This document shows, one piece after another, positions 1-8,407 of a DNA stretch of 64,000 bases. Within the stretch, counting starts at the first letter, position 1. Each line of letters opens with the position of its first letter. The stretch comes from Thalassorhabdomicrobium marinisediminis (GTDB taxonomy: Bacteria > Pseudomonadota > Alphaproteobacteria > Rhodobacterales > Rhodobacteraceae). The translations under genes and the position numbers were made by a program. Under the pieces are notes generated by a model. The model saw only the letters and a program-made list of their open reading frames with translations. It did no database searches and had not been told where the DNA came from. The stretch is from positions 1 through 64,000 of the forward strand of contig NZ_QCYG01000002.1 in NCBI RefSeq assembly GCF_003072065.1, given 5' to 3'.

Positions 1-128
1 AGATCGTCGCATAGTTTATCTCCGACAATCGCATCTGTTGCTGCAACCGCCTCTGACAACCTTTCGAAAGCTGTCAAAGCTTGGAAGATTGCTGCCTGCA
101 ACGGGTCTTGAGGTGTAAGTTCACTCAT
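1..128 (-). CDS. Partial CDS at window edge, unknown protein (N-terminal 42 residues)
   Basis: The ATG at 128 opens a frame that stays open to base 1, so only the N-terminus is visible. It begins MSELTPQDPLQAAIF and is rich in Ala, Leu and Glu, so it is probably helical. The start overlaps the stop of the upstream gene by four bases (ATGA), which is strong evidence for translational coupling and for this being a real gene. I do not recognise the family. It is probably part of the backbone of the mobilizable element. Confidence 0.5.
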   Translation of the reverse strand, partial: MSELTPQDPLQAAIFQALTAFERLSEAVAATDAIVGDKLCDD

Positions 129-502
129 ACCTGACCCTCCTCAAAACGCATGCCACTTAAAGCGACCGACTGTGCCGCGTCGTCGAGCGCATCGCGAAGC
201 AAATCTGTCAGCAGACAGATCTCCTCCACGTAGGGATCCTCAGGATCCAACATAGCGAAACAGGCCGCTTCGATGCTGTTCAACTTGTCGACATGATCGA
301 GCTCGAGAAGCGAGAGCAATGCTTTGGCCTCTCGTGCGATGCGCCGCGTTAGGGGGTGCGGATTGCACAGGTCGGTGAGCAACCTTTGGGCTCGTGCGAG
401 CCAATGGCGACCTCCGAGCAGCAAGGCTGCATTCTGAATGGCTTGATTGTGGGTTTCGGCAAAGTGGTGCAGCGCAGTGGCTGGCTGTGGAATATCGAAC
501 AT
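125..502 (-). CDS. Hypothetical helical protein of the mobile element
   Basis: This protein has about 125 residues and starts MFDIPQPATALHHFAET. I chose the ATG at 502 because a GGAGAAC Shine-Dalgarno sequence lies four bases upstream; starts at 514 and 547 are also open but badly placed. The sequence is mostly helical with an acidic C-terminal third (MLDPEDPYVEEICLL) and no signal peptide, membrane segment or known motif. It lies downstream of the rep-like gene and overlaps the next gene by four bases, so the pair is co-translated. Function unknown. Confidence 0.55.
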   Translation of the reverse strand: MFDIPQPATALHHFAETHNQAIQNAALLLGGRHWLARAQRLLTDLCNPHPLTRRIAREAKALLSLLELDHVDKLNSIEAACFAMLDPEDPYVEEICLLTDLLRDALDDAAQSVALSGMRFEEGQV

Positions 503-625
503 AGTGTTCTCCATTCGGTGCCCTCGGCGGGATGCCTCGGGTGACAAAACGATCTATTCTCCTTTCTCCCAGACCGTGAATTGTGAAGTCATTGACTTCG
601 GGGTTGAGTTCTTTGAGGCCGGCCG

Positions 626-664
626 ATCTTCCCGCTGCTCTCACCAAAAGGGCAGCGGGAAGAT
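626..664. repeat. Perfect 13-bp inverted repeat spanning the rep stop codon
   Basis: Arms ATCTTCCCGCTGC (626-638) and GCAGCGGGAAGAT (652-664) pair perfectly around a 13-base loop. The loop contains the stop codon of the primase gene (641-643). On the minus strand no T-run follows, so it is not a canonical Rho-independent terminator. It could be a transcript-end stabiliser, a protein-binding palindrome or a replication-related structure. Confidence 0.6.
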
Positions 665-2245
665 TGGTGGGCCTCGGGCCTCAACTTTGAGATTGCAGCC
701 TTTACGTCTCACCCCTGCCTGCCTGATACCCATTGGCGGAACGCCTCGAAGGCGCCAGAGCCGTTTACAGGCCGATTGACTTGTCTTGCCTTGTCCAGTC
801 GCGGGTCGCCTGTTCTGCTCGCTGCTTGGATTTCTCTCTGTCCGCGGTGTTTGGCGTTTGTGGGCGTTGGTGTAGCGTTGTTCTACCTCTGTCCTGCGCC
901 GTGGTGCAGGGCTTCGCCCCAGTAGCGGACACGGAGTTGTTCGCGATGCATCGACGACAGTGTCAGGTAGCTTTCCCCCCTTCTTCAGTTCGTAATATTT
1001 CGTTCTGCCGATGCCCATGGCTTGCCAGGGCTTCGTTCGGGAAGCGGTGTTGGCCGCGAGGTATTCATCGCGGCTGACAGCGCCCTTTGCCGCACGCCGC
1101 TGCTTCTCGGCTTCAGCCTTTCGGCGCTTCTTTTCTGAAGCCGGCACAACTTGCTTGAGGTCGAGCGAGCGCGCCAACTCAGGGGTGATATCCAGCTGCT
1201 CTGCGATCGTCGCGCCCTTGTAATAATATCGCCCCTCACAGGGCGCTGATCCCATCGCCGGAAGCCGCGCCTTTTCCACAGCCTGCCTCACTATCGCGGT
1301 GACCTCACTCCTCGGCAGACCAGGCGTGGCCGTTGCAGCAATGGCGTCAATCTCTGCTTCTAAGTCAGGGACATCCCTCATGTGCGTCATGCACGTGGCA
1401 TAGAGATGCAGCCACGTGTTCCGATAGCCTTCCGGAACGACACCCCCATGGGCGTCACTGATCGTTAGCAGATCTTCGAGGATGAGCTTGAAGCGCATTG
1501 ATTGCGACAGACCGCGCGGCATTGCTCGACAGGGCGTTCTGGCTGGCTTCCCTTGTTTCTTTCGAGCCTCCAGCTCAGCGCGATCGGGACGGCCAGTCGC
1601 TTTGTAAATCTGATCCGCTAGGCCATCGAAGCCATAGCGCTTAGCCGTTCCACCGGACACACGAACGGCAGTCTTCGACTTCTCGTTGATGGTTTCAGGA
1701 ATACGGAAAATGCGGGAGACGTCCCGACAACTCCTATCCACACCAAAGGGCCTTAGAAACTCGACCAGCGCGTTCATGGCGCCTTTCCACCGGGGTTGTG
1801 CCTTCTTGGGCATCGGCTTGATGAGCCAAATTGCCGCAAGGCCGCGACCGGTCTGAACAATCACCGACGGATGGGGCACGTTGTGAGCCGACAGCGTCGA
1901 CGTAAGAGCCGCCTGAACGGTGCCGGCATCCTTGCCACGCCATTGTAGGGAATTGAAGTAGTCGAGATCGACATAAAGCGCGTTCAACGCCGCCAGCTTC
2001 TGCGCCTTTCTTCCGCCCCAGAACCGATTCAGTGTGAGATAGCTGGTGCGGTCGAGAAACGTCGGCATCTGCGTAAGAAGCGTCTCATCGTCAAGCGTGT
2101 AGTTCTCTACCCCTCCGCTATGCTTGCAGAGCACGACAGCTTTTCCACGAGCCGCTTGCGGGTGGAGAAGGCGGTAATAATCCTCGCCCCTCAGGTCGAC
2201 AATCTGGTCGAGCGGGGCGAGTTTTTGATGAGATACATGCTGCAT
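641..2245 (-). CDS. RepB-type primase / replication protein
   Basis: This 534-residue protein resembles the archaeo-eukaryotic-type primase domain found in plasmid replication proteins (RepB primase family). The visible signatures are a metal-binding strand ALYVDLDYF near residue 90, a basic TGRGLAAIWLIKP segment near 135, and RDVSRIFRIPETINEKS near 185, the D-x-x-R-x-h-R-x-P-x-x-x-N pattern typical of the family. A positively charged linker follows, then a region with TKYYELKKGG that may be a small DNA-binding element. The last 100 residues are Arg-rich and low in complexity. It fits with the KfrA, MobA and oriT features near 16-18 kb as the replication module of a plasmid-like element. The ATG at 2245 lacks a clear ribosome binding site. 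Confidence 0.75.
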   Translation of the reverse strand: MQHVSHQKLAPLDQIVDLRGEDYYRLLHPQAARGKAVVLCKHSGGVENYTLDDETLLTQMPTFLDRTSYLTLNRFWGGRKAQKLAALNALYVDLDYFNSLQWRGKDAGTVQAALTSTLSAHNVPHPSVIVQTGRGLAAIWLIKPMPKKAQPRWKGAMNALVEFLRPFGVDRSCRDVSRIFRIPETINEKSKTAVRVSGGTAKRYGFDGLADQIYKATGRPDRAELEARKKQGKPARTPCRAMPRGLSQSMRFKLILEDLLTISDAHGGVVPEGYRNTWLHLYATCMTHMRDVPDLEAEIDAIAATATPGLPRSEVTAIVRQAVEKARLPAMGSAPCEGRYYYKGATIAEQLDITPELARSLDLKQVVPASEKKRRKAEAEKQRRAAKGAVSRDEYLAANTASRTKPWQAMGIGRTKYYELKKGGKLPDTVVDASRTTPCPLLGRSPAPRRRTEVEQRYTNAHKRQTPRTERNPSSEQNRRPATGQGKTSQSACKRLWRLRGVPPMGIRQAGVRRKGCNLKVEARGPPIFPLPFW

Positions 2246-2797
2246 CTCGAGGAGATACGTCCGCGCTCGAGATCACGGAAAAATCAGGGCTGAAATTACG
2301 GGCGCACATAGTGTGTCATTGACGACTTGAGTTTCTTTAGCTCTACAGAGCGCTAATCTGGGCGGACCTATGCATGAAACGCCGTGCTTGTCGGAGTGTG
2401 GCATCTTCCTTTTTGTGCTTAGAGTGTCTTCATTTCCGCGGCTCCGAACAACAAGGGAGAGGATTGTAGCAACATGTTTAGATGAGCACTCGCGGCTCAG
2501 ACTTGCCGTTCATGGACCTTAAAGCGAATGGCCACTGCCAGCCGAAGCTTCCGGTCGTGCTGGGCATGCGAACTCGCATTTTGTGCCTATACGATAAACA
2601 AACGGCGCATTCACTGAGGACTTTGGCTGCTCGCTTCTCTTCGTTTGAAATGTTTTTGTCACGGTCCAGACTTATCGTGCTGAAACTGTGGGTTGCACTT
2701 CCGCTCAGTGTTGGTTGATAGCTATTCTCACGATAGAATCGTTCTGGGGTGGACGTCGCCTCTCTTCGATTATGAGAACTTAAAGGCTGTTTCCAAA
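2246..2797. other. Intergenic region between divergent rep and Hsp70-like operons
   Basis: About 550 bases of lower-GC DNA separate the leftward rep gene from the rightward Hsp70-like operon, so promoters for both should lie here. A 78-codon open frame (2482-2718) has no ribosome binding site or recognisable sequence, and I do not call it. I saw no iterons or clear operator. Confidence 0.5.
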
Positions 2798-5230
2798 ATG
2801 AGTGACTTTTCGAATTCCGGAGGCTGGCTGGTTGGATCGCAAACTGGCTTGGTAAACTGTGTCGACGAACTGAATTCCACTGCGTTTATCGGCATTGACT
2901 TTGGGACATCAACGACAGTTGCAAGCCTTGTTTTCAGAGACGAAACGGGTCGAGGGATCGAAGTTCGTCCCCTCACCCTTTCACAACCAAGCCAACATGG
3001 TGGCGTCGTTCGTGACGAGATCGTCAACACCGTGCTGGCGTTTCGTAACGAAACTCTTCTGTTCGGTAGAGATGCCTACAACCTCCGTTCGCGATTGACA
3101 GAAGGTCGGAACTCGTTTTCGTCTTTCAAAATGGGGCTCGGTCTGGACTTGGGCCCTGAATTTGCCGCAACAGTCCTTCCCGCCGGACGGGTGCCAAACA
3201 TAACCATTGAACGTCCTGCTGATGCGGCACGCGAATTCTTCAAGATGCTCACGAAGGCCATAAATGAAGAGCTGGCTCGTCTTGGGTTCAAAGGAGACGC
3301 ACGATTTGCTTTTTCCGTTCCCGCAGCATTTCAGGCCAATCAGCGACGCGACCTTATGGCCGCCATTCGCGGCTGTGGTATCGAAGTAAACGAAAATTGC
3401 TTGATCGACGAACCTAATGCTGCGTTCTTGAGTTACATACACGAGGTGGCCCGAGCACCTGACGGCGCAGAACTTCTCGCCCTTGCGCGCGAAAATAAGA
3501 TCAGTGTTTTGGTCTATGATCTGGGTGCGGGCACCTGCGATGTCTCGCTACTGGATTTCTCAATCTCCGGCGAGCGGGTGACATCACGAAATCGGGCAAT
3601 TTCCAAGTTCACCGCTCTTGGTGGCGACGACATCGACCGAGAGATCGCAAGAAGGGTCCTGGTCGGACAGCTCCGGCAGGACGATGGCTCCGAGGTTGAG
3701 TTGAATTCGCTCGATATCGAGGAAAAGATCCTGCCGAAACTCGCGCCCGCCGCCGAGAAGCTGAAAGTCACGATATCCAAGATGCTGGCTGACAAGGACG
3801 TGGGACATCTTGATAGGGCAAGAAAGCTGCCTGACATGGTCGTCGAAACGCAGACAGTAGCTCCCTTCAAGATGCGTGGCAACGTGATCAGTATCAGCGT
3901 GCCGTCGCTTTCGTTGCATCAGTTCCTGGACATTCTCGAACCGTTCTGCGGAGAGCGCAGCGGTGCGGATGACAAGCTGCACTTGGTTGGGCCTGTTCAC
4001 GATGTGCTGGACAAAGTGTCCATGGACCCCGACGAAGTCGACGCAGTGCTCTTCATCGGCGGCAGTGCACAGAACCCGCTGATCCGGGCAGCCGTGATGG
4101 ACGCCTTTCCGCCGGTAGTCCGGGAAGTCGTGCCTCGCAATCTGCGGGCCCTTGTTTCGCAGGGAGCGGCCATTCACAGCCTCGGGTTGAACGGTTTTGG
4201 CTTCGACTTCATTGCTCCTATCACCTCAGAAGCCATTTCTGTCCTGACTAAAGGCGGCGCCATCGAGACGCTGATACCTGCTTCGACGCCAGTGCCTTCG
4301 GAAGCCCCGTTTGTCATTCAGCTGTCCATTCCCGAAGGCGAGCAGAGACAATTGGATGTTCCGATTTGCTCGGGCGCGCGTGATCGGCTGGTTGGCATTG
4401 TTACAGTGAAACCCATTGGACACTCCGGATTCAAGGGGGGAGATGCTGTCACGGTCACGGGACATTTGAGCAAGGAGAAACTTCTCGAAGTGACCGTTGA
4501 GGTAGCAGGGCAGACGGCCCGTGCGGAGATTATGAACCCGCTTTCAAATGCGGCAGCGTCGCCCAGCGAGCTGGCAATGCTGAAGGAACGGCAGAAGTTC
4601 AACGAGTCAATGCTGCGCAATAACGGTCGACCTTCACCTGATGTCGTCAAGGCCTATAGCAAAGCTGCTGCGAATGCCGGTGAACACGAACTGGCGGCAG
4701 ACCTCCTCGTTTCTTTGGAACGGATCACTCTCGGAAGTGATCATGCTACAAGCATCTGCTACCACTACTCGATGGCGGGGCGTGACAAGGCAAGCCATGA
4801 ATGGGCAGGTATCGCTTACAGGCGTCGCCCCACTGCTGTGAATGCCCATAATCTGGCTTGTGGGGAGCGCGATAGAGGGATCCGGGAAAAATATCTGAGG
4901 CAAGCCCTTGAGCACGATCCTGAATTTACGAGTTCGGCAGCAATGCTTGCGAGTATGATCGAAGATCGCGATCCTGATGAAGCGCAGAAGCTGCGACAAA
5001 TGATCATCACGGTATTGGAAGCGGGAACGCGCTCCTCGGACACCAGCATGCAAGAATTGCGTCGTCTGCGCGAGGCAGCTCGGCAGCTCGGCAAAAGCTC
5101 CGTCGCAGAAAGAGCCAAGTCGGAGATCAAGCGCCGGGAACACGCTTTGGCAGAGCGAGATACCGTGTTCCGCGAGGAAAACTTAGCAGAGGGGCGCGGA
5201 AAAATGATCGGTCGGGAGCGGCTATTTTGA
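2798..5230 (+). CDS. Hsp70/actin-fold ATPase with TPR-like C-terminal region
   Basis: This 810-residue cytoplasmic protein has an Hsp70-type nucleotide-binding domain and no recognisable substrate-binding domain. It carries phosphate-1 (FIGIDFGTSTTVASLV, about residues 30-45), phosphate-2 (VLVYDLGAGTCDVSLLDF, about 235-255) and the adenosine motif (VLFIGGSAQNPLIRAAV, about 420). A beta-rich stretch follows, and from about residue 585 a helical region with TPR-like repeats (such as YLRQALEHDPEFTSSAAML) replaces the peptide-binding lid. The frame is open from 2693, but ATG 2798 fits the family N-terminus better. The gene overlaps the helicase gene by four bases (TTGA). I infer a nucleotide-driven sensor or switch in a three-gene system, not housekeeping DnaK. 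Confidence 0.8.
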   Translation: MSDFSNSGGWLVGSQTGLVNCVDELNSTAFIGIDFGTSTTVASLVFRDETGRGIEVRPLTLSQPSQHGGVVRDEIVNTVLAFRNETLLFGRDAYNLRSRLTEGRNSFSSFKMGLGLDLGPEFAATVLPAGRVPNITIERPADAAREFFKMLTKAINEELARLGFKGDARFAFSVPAAFQANQRRDLMAAIRGCGIEVNENCLIDEPNAAFLSYIHEVARAPDGAELLALARENKISVLVYDLGAGTCDVSLLDFSISGERVTSRNRAISKFTALGGDDIDREIARRVLVGQLRQDDGSEVELNSLDIEEKILPKLAPAAEKLKVTISKMLADKDVGHLDRARKLPDMVVETQTVAPFKMRGNVISISVPSLSLHQFLDILEPFCGERSGADDKLHLVGPVHDVLDKVSMDPDEVDAVLFIGGSAQNPLIRAAVMDAFPPVVREVVPRNLRALVSQGAAIHSLGLNGFGFDFIAPITSEAISVLTKGGAIETLIPASTPVPSEAPFVIQLSIPEGEQRQLDVPICSGARDRLVGIVTVKPIGHSGFKGGDAVTVTGHLSKEKLLEVTVEVAGQTARAEIMNPLSNAAASPSELAMLKERQKFNESMLRNNGRPSPDVVKAYSKAAANAGEHELAADLLVSLERITLGSDHATSICYHYSMAGRDKASHEWAGIAYRRRPTAVNAHNLACGERDRGIREKYLRQALEHDPEFTSSAAMLASMIEDRDPDEAQKLRQMIITVLEAGTRSSDTSMQELRRLREAARQLGKSSVAERAKSEIKRREHALAERDTVFREENLAEGRGKMIGRERLF

Positions 5231-6405
5231 CTTGGTTTAGGAAAGCCGGAGAAATCAGCCCGCTACAAGTCCGAACAATCGAAATGGTTGTGGACAGGAT
5301 AGGCGCAACTCCAGAGGGGAGCGCGTTCTGGGTGCAAGGCGCCGCCGGGACTGGAAAGACGATCGTGCTTTGTCACATAGCGCGACAGTTAGAGGCCCAG
5401 CAGCACAATCTGCGCATCATGTTCCTCACCTACACCCATGCCTTGAAGGGAATGATTGAGCAGGCCGTGAAGGAGGCGGGTTCCGATGCCGCGGTTTCCA
5501 CATACAAGCGTTTCCTTTACTCAGACGAAAGCAAGTATGACATTCTTCTTCTGGACGAGGTCCAGGACGTCGACCGTCAAGAGCTTGTCGACCTCAGGAG
5601 CCGGTGCCGTCACCTCGTAATTGCGGGAGATTGCGAACAGCGCATCTACGAGCCAGACAATACTGAAGAAGCGATCATAGAAACAATACCTTGTGAAAAG
5701 AGACGCCTTCTGGAGCTCTTTAGGGTAACGAAATTCATTGTGAAGGCCGTCAAGTCCATCTTACCGAACACAATTCTGGCCGAAGGTGATGTGCAAAAGA
5801 TCCGCGACGCAAGCGCGAGTGTAATACGCTTTACGACCCCCCGACGAGAAGCACGATGGGCTTTCGAAGAAGCCAAGGCTATGGCTCGGCCCAAGTATCC
5901 TGCGGTTATCTTACTTCCGCATCATGGCGCAATCCTGGAGTTCTGTCGAGAACTTGCAATCGACATGGATATTGCTGATAGCGGCCCGAAGATCTCGGTT
6001 AAGAATGGCAAAATCGAAGATTACAATTCCCTTAACAAGCATTTCGAATACCACAAAGTGGCTGTCAGGTTTTTTGGAAACGGGATCGGAAAGCTTTCTG
6101 ACGCGGACGGTCGGCCACTTGTATTCATAATGACCTATCACAGCTCCAAGGGGTTAGACTTTGACGTGGTCCATATGCCGTTTCTCAACAACGACACGCA
6201 AATCGTTCGCTATAATCCAACACTTGATCGACAAGAGCTTGAGAGGAATCTGTTTTTCGTCGCCATGACCCGCTCGCGCGAGCGTCTGGTTATGAGTCAC
6301 TCAGGGCAGAAGCCCCACCCTTTGGTAGATTTATTGCCGCGTGATGCCGTGGTATTCAAGGACTACCAAGAACCTGTGTCCGAAGAAGAGGAAGACCTGT
6401 TTTGA
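5227..6405 (+). CDS. SF1 (UvrD-like) helicase / P-loop NTPase
   Basis: This 392-residue protein has Walker A GAAGTGKT at residues 38-45, LTYTHALKGMIE (motif Ia region), Walker B DEVQD at 110-114, GDCEQRIY (motif III), and a C-terminal UvrD_C_2-type half with TYHSSKGLDFDVV (motif V) and LFFVAMTRSRERL (motif VI). It is much shorter than UvrD or Rep and lacks their large 1B/2B insertions, so it is closer to compact defence-type SF1 helicases. It begins with TTG inside the TTTTGA that ends the Hsp70-like gene, and ends in the same arrangement before the next gene. The acidic tail SEEEEDLF could be a docking peptide. The role is inferred to be DNA or RNA remodelling under control of the Hsp70-like partner. 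Confidence 0.85.
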   Translation: MTWFRKAGEISPLQVRTIEMVVDRIGATPEGSAFWVQGAAGTGKTIVLCHIARQLEAQQHNLRIMFLTYTHALKGMIEQAVKEAGSDAAVSTYKRFLYSDESKYDILLLDEVQDVDRQELVDLRSRCRHLVIAGDCEQRIYEPDNTEEAIIETIPCEKRRLLELFRVTKFIVKAVKSILPNTILAEGDVQKIRDASASVIRFTTPRREARWAFEEAKAMARPKYPAVILLPHHGAILEFCRELAIDMDIADSGPKISVKNGKIEDYNSLNKHFEYHKVAVRFFGNGIGKLSDADGRPLVFIMTYHSSKGLDFDVVHMPFLNNDTQIVRYNPTLDRQELERNLFFVAMTRSRERLVMSHSGQKPHPLVDLLPRDAVVFKDYQEPVSEEEEDLF

Positions 6406-8045
6406 CACGTCAAGAAGCTGTCGTGCTGAGCTATCTTGAATGGGTTCGGCTGATCAACACCGGAGGTATTCGCTTGGACGACCGTCGGATCACCCGCTGG
6501 TCGCCAGAGAAAACCGTAGAGCAAGATGCCGTCGCCGAACTGATGCTGGGCGCGCCCGATCTCGGAACCTCGGCCAACAGCTTCGTTTTGGCGATACTCG
6601 AACCGGATGTGCTGGACCGGATTGGTGCGAACGGCATGAAACTTGGAAAGCGACTTTCCATCGAGATGGTCCGGTCATTCCATTCCTTCACGGAAACGGC
6701 CTGTATCGTCCATGGCCACGATGCAAAGGCTACGGACTCGAGGATTACGCTCAGTTCCATGTCGAATGGCTGGCTTCGCTGGGTAGACGCCGTCGAGAAG
6801 GCCGAGAGGGAGGCCAAGGGTGAAACCCTGACGCAACTGTTCTCGCTCAAGCCGGATGACTGGTCGGCAGAATGGGTTCGGTCCCAGGAGAGCCGGATCG
6901 ACCGCGAAAAAATCGCGAAATCGCGGGACACGATGTTTTACGGCTGGGCTTGCCTGCTAAATTCGGTCAACGCGCGTCCGCATGTCACCATCGAACTTCC
7001 CGCCGGTGTCAGTGAAGAAATCCGCTGCCTCCAGAAGGACTTCAATGTCGAGCAGTCATTCTTGGCGGCGGCGCCGTTGTTGTGCGAATTCGTCGGGGGC
7101 TTACATGATCCACAAGAGACACCGTCAGATCTTCTGGCCTTTGCGGCTCTGAAACAACATGAACGATACGTCATCAAGCGTGACGGCGCGGCCCTTGATG
7201 TCGACGCGCTTACTGCTGATGTGAAATTCTTAAAAGAGCGCGATTCCGGATCCGCGACTATGCTGGTCCAGATTCTGGGTGAACGCCTCCCCAGCGAGAT
7301 CATACAGGCCCTCAAGAAAAGCCTGACGGGCCGGAGTGGTCCGGAACCATTTTCAGGAAACTCAGTGGATTACGGCTCGTTCCAGGGTCCTGATGAAGAC
7401 GTGCAAACGAGGCGAACGCCCCCTCAAGCCGGCAACGAAGAGCTAACCGTTGCCGACGGCGGTGCGCAGGCAGCGTGCGGCGCAGCCGAGGTCTCAGAGC
7501 AGGCCACTGCTCAAGCCAGGAGAGAAACAGAAACTACCGATACCCCGCAGATCCCCGTCTGCTCGGCGGCAAGCACAGCCACGAACGACAGCGGCTTTTT
7601 GCCCACCACGGCCCCGATTACCGCCGGGCAACGTCAGGATAAGAACCAGGAAGGTCAGCAATCGCTATTTCCTCCTTCAGTAGCTGCCGATGCGCCGGAT
7701 GCGGAGCCTAAAGATGAGGATCACGCTTCGGCAACCCACGAACAATCTGGGCAAAGATCACCAGGGCATGATGGTGTCGTCACAGGGATGTATGCGCCAC
7801 TTTACGAACATCTTCTGTCTATCGAGCCATCGACGCGATCCAAGAAGCTCGAGTTTGTTGAAATCGATAACATGCTAATTGGAAATAAAAAATTGCCTGA
7901 GGCATCGCGCAAGCCCAGCTCGTTTTGGTCGAACGACGCGAAGGGGCAACAAGTGAAAGCTTGGACCAATGCGGGGTTTTCCGTATCCGAGGTCAGCCTT
8001 GAAGAGGCCTGGGTGCGATTTGAAAGGGCTACTGTTGGGTTGTAA
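6402..8045 (+). CDS. Unknown protein with C-terminal DUF7662-like domain
   Basis: The third gene of the operon encodes 547 residues and starts with TTG four bases inside the helicase stop. Residues 1-310 form a globular, helix-rich domain that I do not recognise. Residues about 320-455 are a low-complexity Ala/Gln/Thr/Pro linker. The last ~80 residues (from YAPLYEHLLSIEPSTR) match the pattern of the DUF7662-type domain: Y-x-P-L-x-x-x-L, a helix with x-I-x-x-h-I, LPEASRKPSSFWSND, then AW-x-x-AGF-x-V. That domain is common in small bacterial proteins and may bind nucleic acid, but its function is not established. The architecture suggests an adaptor or effector joined by a flexible tether. No catalytic motif is visible. 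Confidence 0.7.
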   Translation: MTRQEAVVLSYLEWVRLINTGGIRLDDRRITRWSPEKTVEQDAVAELMLGAPDLGTSANSFVLAILEPDVLDRIGANGMKLGKRLSIEMVRSFHSFTETACIVHGHDAKATDSRITLSSMSNGWLRWVDAVEKAEREAKGETLTQLFSLKPDDWSAEWVRSQESRIDREKIAKSRDTMFYGWACLLNSVNARPHVTIELPAGVSEEIRCLQKDFNVEQSFLAAAPLLCEFVGGLHDPQETPSDLLAFAALKQHERYVIKRDGAALDVDALTADVKFLKERDSGSATMLVQILGERLPSEIIQALKKSLTGRSGPEPFSGNSVDYGSFQGPDEDVQTRRTPPQAGNEELTVADGGAQAACGAAEVSEQATAQARRETETTDTPQIPVCSAASTATNDSGFLPTTAPITAGQRQDKNQEGQQSLFPPSVAADAPDAEPKDEDHASATHEQSGQRSPGHDGVVTGMYAPLYEHLLSIEPSTRSKKLEFVEIDNMLIGNKKLPEASRKPSSFWSNDAKGQQVKAWTNAGFSVSEVSLEEAWVRFERATVGL

Positions 8046-8407
8046 CATCTCGGAGAAGCACACTTTTGGTTTGAATGCGATCCAGGAACGAGCGGAGCAC
8101 TGGCCGTTCTGGAACCGCGCTTCCCACCCATTGATCCTTCACGTAGCGAAAAAAGCAATACAGCGATTGGGCGCACCGACTGGATCACGGCCTGCAAAAC
8201 CACAAGGCTTGCCGTCCGCCCGGCGCGGAACCCTCGCCAGTATCTCGCTTGTAGCTCCCAACCGAAAGCTAACATCCAACCAGAGAGATCTCTGAACCGC
8301 AGACCAGACGTCAGCTCGAAAGTGTGGGGACGGCGCACCGCATACGACAATTTCGAGGCCTTCATTGAACCGAAAGTGCGAATACTGACCGAAAGAGATG
8401 TTTTCAC
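8046..8407. other. Convergent intergenic region between the two cargo operons
   Basis: These 362 bases lie between two converging stop codons. Overlapping open frames exist on both strands (for example 7802-8407 and 8139-8426, minus), but they lack ribosome binding sites and read like shadows. I found no strong hairpin with a T-run. It presumably acts as a bidirectional termination zone. Confidence 0.45.

Noticed and set aside
2482-2718. A 78-codon frame in the rep/Hsp70 intergenic region
   Set aside because: No ribosome binding site, no recognisable sequence and odd composition; more likely promoter DNA.
2798-5230. Assigning the Hsp70-like protein as chaperone DnaK
   Set aside because: The nucleotide-binding motifs are present, but there is no substrate-binding domain, no EEVD-type tail and no dnaJ/grpE neighbour.
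7802-8407. A 201-codon minus-strand frame across the convergent region
   Set aside because: It is largely antisense to the DUF7662-like coding end and has no start signal.
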